Assembly (NCBI RefSeq): GCF_002994745.2
Contig: NC_037094.1
Span: 3,642,001-3,706,000, forward strand
From: Rosa chinensis
Taxonomy: Eukaryota > Streptophyta > Magnoliopsida > Rosales > Rosaceae
Direction: 5' to 3'
Length of the DNA: 64,000 bases
The number at the start of each line of letters is the position of its first letter. The first letter of the stretch is position 1. This document shows positions 45,189 to 56,153 of this stretch, in pieces. Position numbers and translations under genes: made by a program. The notes under the pieces are model-generated. The model had not been told where the DNA came from, ran no database searches, and worked only from the letters and a program-made list of their open reading frames with translations.

Positions 45189-46345
45189 TTGTCCAATGGT
45201 CATGTGAGGACACAATAGAATTCAAAGATGCATCTGCAAGTGTAATTTCAGGCTAACCTTTCTTCTTCTCTTTGAAAATCACCAACAATATCTTGCTTAA
45301 AGTCTGATTGAATTTGGTTTTTGCAGCTGATATTTGATCTTACCGCAAAGAAACTTATCAGTTATGACTCAGAAAAGTGCTCGGAGAAGAATTTACGCAA
45401 AAACTTCGTTGCATTCATACAAGGATTGATTTCCTTCCTTGTGGACATCCCTGGAACAGCTTATCACAAATGTTTACAGGTAAGCCTAAATCTGTTCCAC
45501 CAGTATCATTCATCAAATTCACAACGCTAATGAGTACAAAAATTGAATATTGATGTCGGAAACAATTGTAGTCTCTTGGTGCTGACCTTCAACAATTTCT
45601 CAGGGTAGGAAAAATGCAATGAGAATGTTGGTAAACCTGCTACAGGAAAGACGAGAAAAGCCGCGAAAGCAGCCTATAGATTTTTTTGATCACGTGCTTG
45701 AAGAACTCAAGAAAGAGGAAACGATGTTAACAGAAGAAATTTTTTTGGGTTTAATGTTTGTACTGCTTTTCGCGAGCTTTGAAACAACTTCCCTAGCTAG
45801 TTCAGACCATCCTGCATTGCTAAAGAAATTAACGGTCTGTACAAACTCTCTAAGCATTTCAAACCATACTAATTGCTATAGCTCGCTGTTGTTAATATTT
45901 CTATCTTATGCTTTTGACAGGAAGAGCATGGGATGATCATAAAGCAAAGGGAAAATGCTGATGCTGGACTTACATGGAAAGAATACAAATCAATGACATT
46001 CACATTTCAGGTGAGTCTCACACGTTAACTGTCAGTGGTCAAAAGGGAATGTACAAAATCATTTTCTGTAAAATGTTTTGGTTTACAAACTAACATTATA
46101 TATCAACTTGCAGATCATCAACGAAACAGTTAGACTGGCAAATATAGTTCCAGCTATCTTTCGCAAAGCAATAAGAGAGATACAGTTTAAAGGTATGCAA
46201 ATCATAATATTTAGTGTGGGATTCCAACTATAAAAAATCAGTCACACACATGCACGAATATCATCCTAATTTGACATATTATACCTATTTGTCTGATTGC
46301 AGGACATACCATTCCAGAAGGTTGGGCAGTAATGGTTTGTGGAAG
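45189..46345 (+). pseudogene. Captured cytochrome P450 fragment (CYP87-like)
   Basis: Exon-like pieces with intact GT..AG borders lie at about 45196-45240 (WSCEDTIEFKDASAS), 45331-45480 (LIFDLTAKKLISYD to GTAYHKCLQ), 45604-45836 (LQERREKPRKQPIDFFDHVL, then I-helix FASFETTS), 45921-46011, 46113-46192 (K-helix ETVR) and 46303-46345 (GHTIPEGWAVMVCG). The order and boundaries fit CYP87-type monooxygenases. The N-terminal membrane anchor and substrate part, and the heme-binding FxxGxRxCxG region, are missing. A few codons after FASFETTSLA are deleted. It cannot bind heme, so it is a transposon-carried fragment. Confidence 0.88.
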
Positions 46346-46589
46346 GTGAATTATTCTTCAGCTTTCTTAATTGCTTTATCCCTAATGATATCTATAAAGG
46401 AATCTAGTTTGTTAAATATTCATTGTTCCTGGCAGTTTAACACATTGGGGTTGCTTCCTACACATGCATCAGACTGGGTTTCATCCTGACCCCTTGCTCA
46501 GGTATTGTTTATCCTTCCCTAAACAATTAAATTTCATCTGGAATGTGGCCTTTGTTCCATTTCTGAGGGATGTGAACTAAATATTAGGT

Positions 46590-48615
46590 AATACCTCCTG
46601 GAATGGAATTTCATCATATTATTCCACCTGCAGATGGTGATGCAGATGTGAAAGGGGAAAGAAATGATGATAGTACTGCTAATCCTGACCGGCCAATTTG
46701 TAAGTTAATCTTTGTTGGGTTTCTATTCTAAATAAATTGTTTGAATTTTCATCGCTTTATTTAATTATGCGTCAGATAATTACATGTCTGGATGTGTTGA
46801 ATGTAGCTTAGTTTGCTGCTTTTATTGCTTACCAAGTTTTTGATTTTGTGCTCTTCATCCAGGATATAGAACTTAGGGGACTATAAAACTGGCCTCTTTC
46901 TTATATGTTTGAAGTTTTGCACCAAGTTATTGCATGTCCACTTGGTTTTGGTTTTGAAATTTGAAATTGGCCTCTTTGACAGTGCCTTGGTATTGATAAC
47001 ATAGAGTTGAGTTCACCAAATGTTACTTGTACCGAGTCTACTCTTTGTCGAAATTCTGATTTTTTTGAGTGACCATTAAAGTACTCTATGGGTAGTATGA
47101 GCTTAGACAATGCATTTCTGGTGGTTAATTTCCTCAATGCAGCTTTAGTCCTCATAGCTTAGTTAAATGATACTAATGTCAAGGTTGAGTCAGTGGAATT
47201 TCAAACTTTCTAGTTGATGCTCATGCAATAAGATTAATGTAAATTGTCATGAGGGAATAACTGGTACATGTGGCTTTGATTCACGAATGATTGATGCTTC
47301 AAGACATGGGACAGAGGATGGGCAATTGGTTTTGAGAGTCGCTTTGCAGGTTTGCTTTCTTTCTTGTAAATGCTACGCATAGATGAATCACTTCACAGGT
47401 CTTTTGTCAAATGCTTGATTCTGTAAATTAGCTAGCTGTTATATACGAGATGGATTCTTTGTTTGTATCAAATGCTTGACTTGTTCAGTAGAATACTTGG
47501 AAATTACTGTACTTGTTATTTGAAAACTAATTTGCAGAGGGTTCTCTACTGCTTTTCACTCTATATAAAGTTGTTATTAACGTCTCATTCAGTTAAGGAC
47601 GAAAGGGTATTCTACTGGTGTTTGAGATTTTAACCAAAAGAGACCTCTAATTAATTAGTCTAGGATTAATGAAAGATGCATCTGAAACCACCAAATTTTG
47701 CGATCCAATATTGCAGGAAATATTGCTTGCGATCCATAGACAATTAATTATCTATGGTTGCTTTTGCAGGAAATATTGCACTTTGCTTTTGCAATCTCAT
47801 TCTTTGCATCATTCCCAAGAGGTACAGTTTCTGTGATCCTTTTTTTTTTTTGTGGTATTTACCTTATATCCCCACACAATTATCTGCAACTTGAACTCTG
47901 CTTATATATTAGATTTATCTTGTGGTTTTAATACAATTAACGTATGGTTAATGTTTTTTTTTTCCTTTCTTCTGCTTTTCTCTTTTGCAGGTTATAGCTG
48001 CTATCACTTACCAAATAGTTCCCACTGACCCACAGTACGCTGAGATACCTATTGCTGCTGTCAGTTCAATGTACCAACACAAGGTCTTTCCTCTATGCGT
48101 TTGCCATCTCTTATTTGGTTGCTTGTGATTATACTCTTGTTTCATGTAGGGCTGTTGTATCTCTGATAATGTGCTTGCATTTGTAAAAATGGCAACACAG
48201 TTACACCCAATGACCACTTCTAGTTTTGAATACCACCACTTAATGAAAATTTTCCTTAACAGTTCATGCAATCTGTGATCAAACTGAACTTCGAAATCAG
48301 CAAGAAATTTCCTTCTCCATTTTAATTGCATTATGCTGAACTTTTTGAGTTCGGTGTTGTAGGTTTTGGGTATTACCTTTAGGACTTGTGTTCTCCCCAG
48401 GCCCCTATTTTTTTAATTACTCTTCCTTGGAATGCTATGAATTCTTATTTAGAAATCTCATTTAGTTTTTTACTGGTTGACTCATGTACAGAAGTAATTT
48501 CAGGGATTTGGTAGCTCCTTGCTCCTGGAATTGAAAAAGAGACTTCAAAGTGTTGGTAAATGCACAATATTCTGTTGGGGAGACAAGGAATCTGAAGGGT
48601 TTTGGCTCAAACAGG
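46590..48615 (+). pseudogene. Captured fragment of a GNAT-like acetyltransferase gene
   Basis: Exon-like pieces with splice borders read VIAAITYQIVPTDPQYAEIP to SSMYQHK (about 47991-48083) and GFGSSLLLELKKRLQSVG to KESEGFWLKQ (about 48503-48616). The join YQHKGFGSSLL fits the acetyl-CoA-binding motif A of GNAT enzymes, and GFWLKQ fits the late strand. Earlier pieces (about 46590-46700, reading HHIIPPADGDAD; 47279-47350) may belong to the same gene. The exact family is not identified. A complete protein is not encoded. Confidence 0.5.
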
Positions 48616-49624
48616 TAATTAACATTTTTTGTTCTCAGGATCAGAGTCGGATCTTGTAGTTGTATTTTCTTGTTGATTTTGTCGAGTGTTATTTGATATA
48701 TCTTCTCTCCAACGATTTGGGCATTGATTTTACTTTTTTGCTCTTTTAGATGAAGATGCAAATTTTACTTTTTTCTTCATAACTACCATAAGAAAAAATA
48801 TTAGTGTACGGCCTTTTTGGTTGGGAGTTGATGCAATAGACATGATCATATGAATATAGTTTGGAACACCTGTAAAAAGGCAAATGGAGCACTGAAAATT
48901 GTTAGTTTCTGGTACCGTGATAATCAACTCAAGTAAACTAGGATAATTTTTGTGCTTAAAATGATTATTTTCATGTTTCAACTTTCAAGGTAAAGAAAGT
49001 TGGTTGTTCTGTTTTATTCCAAATGAAGTAAACTATGCAGCTGAATTTGATAATATAAGATGAAAATCCAAATGTTCTGTTCAGGCTAATTCTTGACGAT
49101 GATCAGGTCTAAACTATCATTTGGAATGTGCTAACATATAAGATGAAGTGCGTGTTTATGCAAGCAGCATTTCTCTTTGTGCTGACAGCCATGATTTTAT
49201 ATGTTACCCAGATCAGAATGACAAGGATTTGGATTGGACGAGTGAGAGGTAGGATCTTGAAGGAAAGGAGCTAAAGCAAGAAACTACTTTGCATGACCTG
49301 GAGCTGGTTTCTTTAGTTCACAGTCATGTCAATGCTGCAGAGCAATACGATTTTGAGTAAGGCTAGATTTTGCTGACCATTTTGTAGATGTAGTGATATC
49401 AGGATGAATTGTGAACAAATTATACTGCATGTAGTTCTTGCAGTAGTGGTATCTTCTAGACTAGCCTTAAAGTAGGTTAGGGTTTATTGTGCAAAACTTT
49501 TGAAGCTTCCTCAAGCTCTAATTTTGGATAGAAATTAATGCAATTCCCTAATATTTGAATTTCATGTTATTTGTGGATAAGCTTTCTAGTACCAAATACA
49601 GCACGAAAGGGATATAATAGTAGT

Positions 49625-50348
49625 TTGAATTCACAGACTGATGTCAAGAAAAGAAAAAACATCAGTTACTGATGAAGAACTGATGTCAAAAAACAGAAAT
49701 TACATCAGTTTGAAAATAAAAACCGATGTCAGAAAAGAGAAAATACATCAGTTTGGAAACAAAAAACGATGTCAAGAAAGAGAAAATACATCAGTTACTA
49801 AATAAAAATTGATGTCAAGAAAGAGAATGTACATTAGTTCTTAAACAAAAACCGATGTCTAGCATTACTATGGACATCAATATATAAACAAAAACCGATG
49901 TCTAGCATTACTATGGACATCGATATATATAAAAAAACCGATGTCTAGCATAAATATAGACATCGATATAGACTAAGGAACCGATGTCCAACATAGCATT
50001 GGACATCGTTCTTCTTCAGGAACCGATGTGTAAAATATTATCAGACATCGTTTCTAAATCAATAACGATGTTAAAATGGATAATTGTGTTGTTAGACCTA
50101 TATTTCATTAAGCATCTAATGCCAAAATATGAAGGTTTGACAATAGCTAAACACACCAAAATGGTGATCACAATAACGTTTTTACATCGGTTTTGAACCT
50201 TAAACCGATGTCTCGTTGCAAAATAGACATCAGTTGTGAACCGATGTCTTAGTTTTGGCGATCTTTAACATCGCCCACTAAGACATCGGATTTTTTTTTT
50301 TTTAACATCAGTTGTGAACTGATGTCTATGAACTTTATCCTAGTAGTG
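49625..50348. repeat. CACTA right subterminal repeat array and terminus
   Basis: More than fifteen copies of ACCGATGTC or GACATCGGT variants occur here, alternating in orientation and spaced by 10-30 bases. The stretch about 49850-50000 repeats a ~55-bp unit (ACCGATGTCTAGCAT..ATGGACATCGATATA). The array is much longer than that at the left end. Confidence 0.9.
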
Positions 50349-50351
50349 CTC

Positions 50352-51020
50352 ATTGTTCAACAAAATTGTGTTTTGACTCCCGCTGCTAATATGCCAATAT
50401 TTGAGCAATCTCCTTTGCTATGGTACATGAGTTTCAATAAAATTGTGTTTTGTCAAAAAATATTTGAATGGGTGAAGGGAGAAATGCTATGGTCCCAAGA
50501 AGTCGAAGCAAATGCTTGTTAAATATCCGCAAGCGATTATTTGCTCGAGTCAAATCATGAAACAAATTGACTTCAAAAACAGTATTCATGGAACAAGGTC
50601 AAGTAAGAACTAGTAGAGAATGAAAAACATATTATGACATGGAAATTATTCTATGAACTGACGGTGTAAATGACCAAACATTTATAAGATGATCTCAACC
50701 CTTGATATTTATAATTAATATTTTTATTAAAAACCCAAGAGTGTATTTAATATAATATAATCTAACCATCCATTTATGTCGGTGCAAATGCACGTTGGCG
50801 CACTGAATCCCCTGAAACAGATGAATATCCGCAAATAAATTGCTCAACCAAAAGCGCTAATTTTTTTTTTTTTTTTACAGTAGTATCATCATACCATCAA
50901 CTCTTATCTATTACTAATTTTTCCTCAATACTAGCATGAGTAGTATCTAACCTCTAAACCATTCTTTTGCTGATTGTAGAGCTCAACAGTATGCTGTGGT
51001 ACCATAAACAATTCATACAT
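50352..51020. other. Spacer between CACTA element and B3 array
   Basis: No gene is recognised. The part from about 50810 (CAACCAAAAGCGCTAAT, then CCTCTAAACCATTC) resembles the 3' flanks of the other B3 copies near 55950-56075 and 60960, so it is the downstream flank of the duplicated unit and probably includes the 3' UTR of the first B3 gene. Confidence 0.6.
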
Positions 51021-51024
51021 ATGC

Positions 51025-53512
51025 TTAGTCAAACTGAGAAATGTGCCTGGCTTCATTTTCCTCATTTTGCCTAATAATCTTCACTTTACCTTGGAATATG
51101 GAAACTTTTAGTTTACGTTCATCTATCAACTCAAAAACACAGACATCACCTAATACCAGATGATTGTCCTGCTTAAATGCTTTCCAACCAGGCCCTGAGA
51201 GACTTGCTTGCACTCGGTGATGGCTGTGTTCACTGACAAAACACTGAGCAGTCCAAACTCTCTCCTCTGAATTCTGTAGGATCACATTGCAAGAAATGCC
51301 TGGTTTGCATAGATGTTCAGCAGCAAATGATGCACTTATGTGCTGCAAATGTGAAAACGATAAAAGATTGTTAATTCTGGAAAGATATGCAGCATGTTAC
51401 TCCTTGAAGGAGTGTGTTCTCAAATGTTCAGGAGAGCTTACCGCAAGAGAGAGGCGCATGTATGTAGCTGTCATATTGAGCATAAAAATTGGCTTGTCAG
51501 ATTTGAAACTAGTAGTTGTGAGAAGATTATTTTGGTCTTCATCAGCTGAGGATCCAGAAGAAACTGAATTGGCTCTAGCTTCTAAGTGGGCAGGAGGCAC
51601 CTCTTGATTAGCTCCTGGCTTTTTCCCTTTTAGTGTTACATCAATTCCTGTTTGATTCCCATGGTTAGTTCAACACAAATGATGTCCACGACAGATCTCA
51701 AGAGGAAGAGTGATAGAATTTTCAAATGGAACTTACAAGATTTCCACACATACATACCTCCTCCATGAATAGGGTAATCTATTTCCATATCCTTTTCCTC
51801 AGCTTGCCTATTAATCTTCACTTTAGTTCGGAATATGGAAACTTTGAATGTACGCTCCTCTATCAACTCGAACACACAGATATTACCTTTTACCAGATGA
51901 TTGTCCTGCTGAAATGCTTTCCATCCAGCACCTGAAAATCTAGTATATATTTTCTGATCTCTATGTTCGGTGGCAGTGCACACAGCAGTCCAAACTCTCT
52001 CACCTGAAATCTGCAGGGTCACATCGCAGGAAGTGCCTGGTCTACAGAGATGTTCCTTGGCAAAAGATCGATTTATGTGCTGCAAATATGTGAAGGATAA
52101 AGAGTTGTCAATTACTTAAAGATAATGTAGCAAGCTGCTCCTTGAAGGAGTGCATGTTTTCATTACAGAAATGGGAAAGAGCTTACCGCAAAACAGAGTT
52201 GTATGTATGAAGCACAGATGTTAAGCATAAAAAATGGCTTGTTAGATTTGAAACTGGCAGTTGCAGTAAGATCGTTTTGGTGTTCATCAGCTGAGGATCC
52301 GGAGGAAATTGAAGCGGCTCTAGTTTCTAAATGAGCAGGAGGCATGTCTTGATTAGCTCCTGTTTTTTTCCTTTTTGGTCTGCCATCAACTCCTGTATAC
52401 ACCACACCCATAATTAGTTCCACAGTCAATGATGTCCATGGAACATCTCCAAAGGAAAATTCTAATAAAAATTCTGAATCTGATTGAAATCCAAAAATGC
52501 ATACCTCCTCCATGAATAGGGTATTCTAATTCCATATCATTCCACTGAAAAACACGTACTTGGAAATGAGAATGTTCGCCTTCATAGCTGAACACTGCAA
52601 AGTAGCCTTCATCTAGCGAGTAAAAGTTGGCAAACTCTTGCCATCCCTTGTTTAACCACATTCGGCCACCACGAGCTGATCTTCTCAAATTCAATTTCCA
52701 TGGTTTTTCGCAGTTTGGAACCTCGAGGAATATATGATCTGCCATGCAATTTCTGTACTTCCTCACAGCTGGCTCTGGAAGTTCCTGTATCATATACAAC
52801 AAAGCATGTGCCATAAGTCCATAACATCATTTAAGATGAAACCAAGACCAAGGGCATTTAAATCATCAAGATGAAACTTAATCAGATAATGTAAATCAAT
52901 CAGTATGTTTGATAGCCTAGCCAAATCAAGCCTCAAACTCATTCGAGTACTACACTTATCAACAAAGTGTTTGGATTAGCGCACCTATCATTGCCAAAGG
53001 ATTAAAACCGGAACCACAATTTGATCATAAAATGCATTGCAAGCAGAAATTTCTAACTTCTGACCAAATCAATTAAATGGCAGAAAGTCACAAAGTTATT
53101 ACAAAGAGAGATGTACCAGGATAGAAATGCTTTTAACAAGAAAGTGAGCAAAAAAAAACATGTAATTGCTTCCTCCTCTTTTTGTTATTGTTCCAAATGA
53201 GAAGGTCAAACATATAAAGGTCTCAACTTTCAAGATTAAGGGACATAAGTGCAGAAAAATAATGTAAAGGAACTTTCAAGCTGCAAAAAGTTCAGGACAG
53301 ATTGTCTGTCTCTTTTTGTTTTTGATGTTTTTTGTTTTAACTTAAAAAAATTTCAAGCTTTAAGATGATGATGAGAAAAGAATCAAAGATATGTTTAAGT
53401 TTACCACCTTCCCATCTAGGAGATCGTCATCAGTAACAATGTTTAAGAAGAAGCTTGGATAGTCCTCCGGAAAGGCAGGTCCTTTTCCATCTCTCTTGCC
53501 GGAAGAAGCCAT
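51025..53512 (-). CDS. REM-type B3 protein with three B3 domains
   Basis: Six exons read from high to low: 53512-53408, 52784-52505, 52392-52187, 52079-51758, 51647-51442 and 51342-51025. Phases agree, giving 478 aa. The first B3 domain spans exons 1-2 (FFLNIVTDDDLLDGK, then RGGRMWLNKGWQEFANFYSL and GYFAVFSYEGEHSHFQVRV). The second and third each use a linker exon (PPAHLE, SSGSSADE, SFKSNKP) plus a B3 end exon (GAGWKAFQQDNHLVKGNICV; GPGWKAFKQDNHLVLGDVCV). B3 domains bind DNA; REM/VRN1-like proteins are nuclear and often expressed in reproductive meristems. The third domain arose by copying of the exon pair 3-4. Start: first ATG (MASSGKRDG), in phase with the B3 strand. Confidence 0.88.
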
Positions 53513-53679
53513 TGCACGTGAGAATGTACCTTCAAAATGGAAGTAGGCATGTCTCCATCAGTTACTGTTTCTATCTATAGTGGCTGGCAATCAGCTAGTA
53601 TTTAATTCCCATGATTAATTCAACACAATAATGTCCAAGACACATCTCCAAAAGAAATGTATCTCAAAAGGTCTAAACA

Positions 53680-55275
53680 CTAACTTACAGAAACACAACA
53701 AAGTCTCAAAATACACATACCTCGCCTACGAATAGGGTAATCCATTTCCATGCATTTCCAATGAAAAATGCGTACTTGGAAATGGGACTGTTTTCCTTCA
53801 TAGCTGAACACTGGAAAGCAGCCTTGGTCTAGTGAGTAAAAGTTAGCAAACTCTTGCCATCCCTTTAGTAACCACATTCGTCCACCAAGAGCTGATGTTC
53901 TGAGTTCGACTTCCCATGGCTTTCCACAGTTAGGCACTTCAAGGAATAGATGATCAGCCATACAATTTCCATACTTCCTCACAGCTGTCTCTGGAAGTTC
54001 CTGCACATTTTTGATATGTTACTCAGCTTGAGATGAAAAGGTAAAGTAATGTTTTTATCATAAACAAACATACATGTAGACATCATTGTGCAGCAACCAA
54101 GACCAAGGGCATGTAAAATCAATTAAGATAAAACTAAATTAAACAACGTAGATCTAATGACCAGCATGTTACATAGCATTGCCAAATCAAACTCATCAAA
54201 TTACTACACTTAAGACTTGGCCACATAATATATAGTGGTAAATTCAAATAAGATTGCCAAACCAAGTCACAAAATGATGAGAACACAACTAACAGAACAA
54301 GACAAAAGGCAGACAAACCCAATAAAGTTGAGAACCTGTTCGATTGAATTTCAAAACAAGCCTCAAAAACTCATTACATACTGCTAAAAGCCTTGTCAAC
54401 ACCAGCATTGCAAATGTACATCTACCATAAACTGAACTATACTGAACTTAAATAAACAGAATGCCAACCAAGCTACAAACTGAAGAGAATATACAAAAAG
54501 CAGATCAGGTAAATGCAACAAGTTACCACTACCCATTCCCTACTAATGTTTGGATTGCCCCATCTACAATTGCAAAGGACTAAAACCAAAACCACAAATT
54601 GGTCATAAATCGCAGAACTTTATCACTTCCGAGTTCAGACCAGATTAAAAGGCAGAAGCAGAGTTGGTATGAGTAAGGGAGATGTACAAGGGTCAAATAA
54701 ATAAGGAATAGAAGGCCAAGAGTCCAGGACGGTTCTCTTTTACAAGAACGTGAAGAAAAAAAAAATGCAATTTCTTTATTTTATAACTATTATTATTTAT
54801 TTTTTCTTTTCTTTTTTGGGTAAAGATCTCACCTTTTAACACTAAACATGAGAAATTAAGCAAATGTATATTCCTTCCAAAAAAAGAAAAGTAAAAGGCT
54901 TCAACTTTCAAGCTGCAATAAGTTTAGCAATTAAGCAGAGATGCTTTTTTTGCTACCGAATATGATTAAATAATATAGAAAAGGCTGAAACTCTTTACAA
55001 ATGGAACAAATGCATGTTTCTAGAGGTTTTCAACTTGATTTCTAGCTAAATAAGATGGGAAATTAAGTAAATGCATGTTTCAACTTATAAAGTTACAACC
55101 TTTAAGAACATAGTAAGGAAAAACTAAGCAAAGATTAAAGCTTTACAACCTTCCCATCTCTGAGGTCATCATTAGTGACAATCTTTAAGCAGAAGCTTGG
55201 AAATTCCTCTTGAAATTTTCCCTTTCTACATCTCTGGCTGGAACAAGAAGATAACAGACGTGAAGATGTAGCCAT
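53680..55275 (-). CDS. Short REM-type B3 protein, one B3 domain (truncated copy)
   Basis: Exon 1 is 55275-55150 (42 codons, MATSSRLLSS to NDDLRDGK) and exon 2 is 54000-53721 or, if not spliced further, to the stop at 53680. It encodes one B3 domain (RMWLLKGWQEFANFYSL, VFSYEGKQSHFQVRIFHW). Exon 2 is 280 bases, exactly as in the neighbouring copies, with a usable donor, but no linker or second B3 exon follows: after about 53600 the sequence turns into the promoter of the next B3 gene. It could make a ~165-aa single-domain protein, or its transcript could splice into exons of the gene below it. Confidence 0.65.
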
Positions 55276-55655
55276 TTGAAGCTCAAAGATTCAAACTTTG
55301 AAGGCCTTTTGTATTTGGAGGAGGCCTTATTTCAGGTCTGTCACACTACGTACTACTCGGTCTACTCTGCCAGAGTCGATGAAACCTTGCAAATGAAGCA
55401 TTTACTTCCTTGGCAAATGAGTCCAAAGCTGTTCTGAACGTGAATCTTCACCGTTCGTTTAAATTTTACATCAACGGTTTAGAATTGGAATCAATATGGA
55501 CAAAAGAAGTGGGAATGACCACTTTACCCTATTCATGTTCCAACAATAGCCCCCGTGAAGAATTGTGCTTGTAATATCTACAACTAATCATCACTTATCA
55601 GTTCATACCTTATGAGATCTTGGATGAACTCAAGCCCCTTATAAGCATAACATTG

Positions 55656-55780
55656 GACGAAGTAGTGTCAGCTCAGTGATTAGAGCGCCCACTACCTAGG
55701 ATCCAGGTCCTGGGTTCGAGTCACCATGGGGATAGGAGTGAAATCATTTGATTCTCTTTTAAAACAGAGAAAAAAAAAAG
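55656..55780 (+). mobile_element. tRNA-derived SINE
   Basis: The body has a polymerase III A-box-like TCAGCTCAGTGATTAGAGC and a B box GGTTCGAGTCA (55713-55723), as in a tRNA, but no tRNA fold. It ends in an A-rich tail (AGAGAAAAAAAAAAG). The flanks AAGCATAACATTG (55643-55655) and AAGCTTAACATTG (55781-55793) form a 13-base target duplication with one mismatch. It lies between two B3 genes. Confidence 0.85.
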
Positions 55781-56153
55781 AAGCTTAACATTGAGAACAA
55801 AAGGTTTAGTCATCCACAGTGAGAATTCCATGAGTTTAGGGACTATACTTTGCATTAGTAGTGTAGTTACCTTTGAGTTTGACATATGAGCTTTAATATT
55901 TCTAATCCAGTGAGACAGAGGAACTGATATCTGCATATAAATTGCACCCAAATCCAACCAAAAGCGCTCACTTTTTCATTAACACTATTATCATCACAGT
56001 AGCTCTCAGCTTATCTAATACTAAGTCTTTCCTCAAAATCCTACTTACTTCCTCATATCTAACCTCTAAACAATTTAGGCTGTTGTGTTTTTGCTGATTG
56101 CAGTCCTCAATGGTATGCAGTGGAACCACAAACAGTTCAAATGCATAGTTAAA

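Larger units (their letters stand above)
43594..50348. mobile_element. CACTA (En/Spm-type) DNA transposon with captured gene fragments
   Basis: The left end is CACTACTAGAATAATGTTAA and the right end is the inverted CCTAGTAGTG, giving CACTACTAGGATAAAGTTCA when read inward. The 3-bp target duplication CTC flanks it (43591-43593 and 50349-50351). Both ends are packed with the short motif ACATCGGTT and its complement AACCGATGT in both orientations, the subterminal repeats expected of this superfamily. No transposase (TNPD or TNPA) coding is seen. The 6.75-kb interior has exon pieces of at least two host genes. It is therefore non-autonomous and of gene-capturing type. Confidence 0.93.

Noticed and set aside
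45189..46345. A functional cytochrome P450 gene
   Set aside because: The heme-binding cysteine region and the N-terminal part are missing, and the pieces lie inside a CACTA element.
49625..50330. CRISPR-like array of short repeats
   Set aside because: Repeats alternate in orientation, spacers are irregular, and the array sits at a CACTA terminus in plant DNA.
55660..55730. A tRNA gene, because of A- and B-box-like sequences
   Set aside because: There is no acceptor-stem pairing or anticodon stem, and an A-tail plus target duplication show a SINE.
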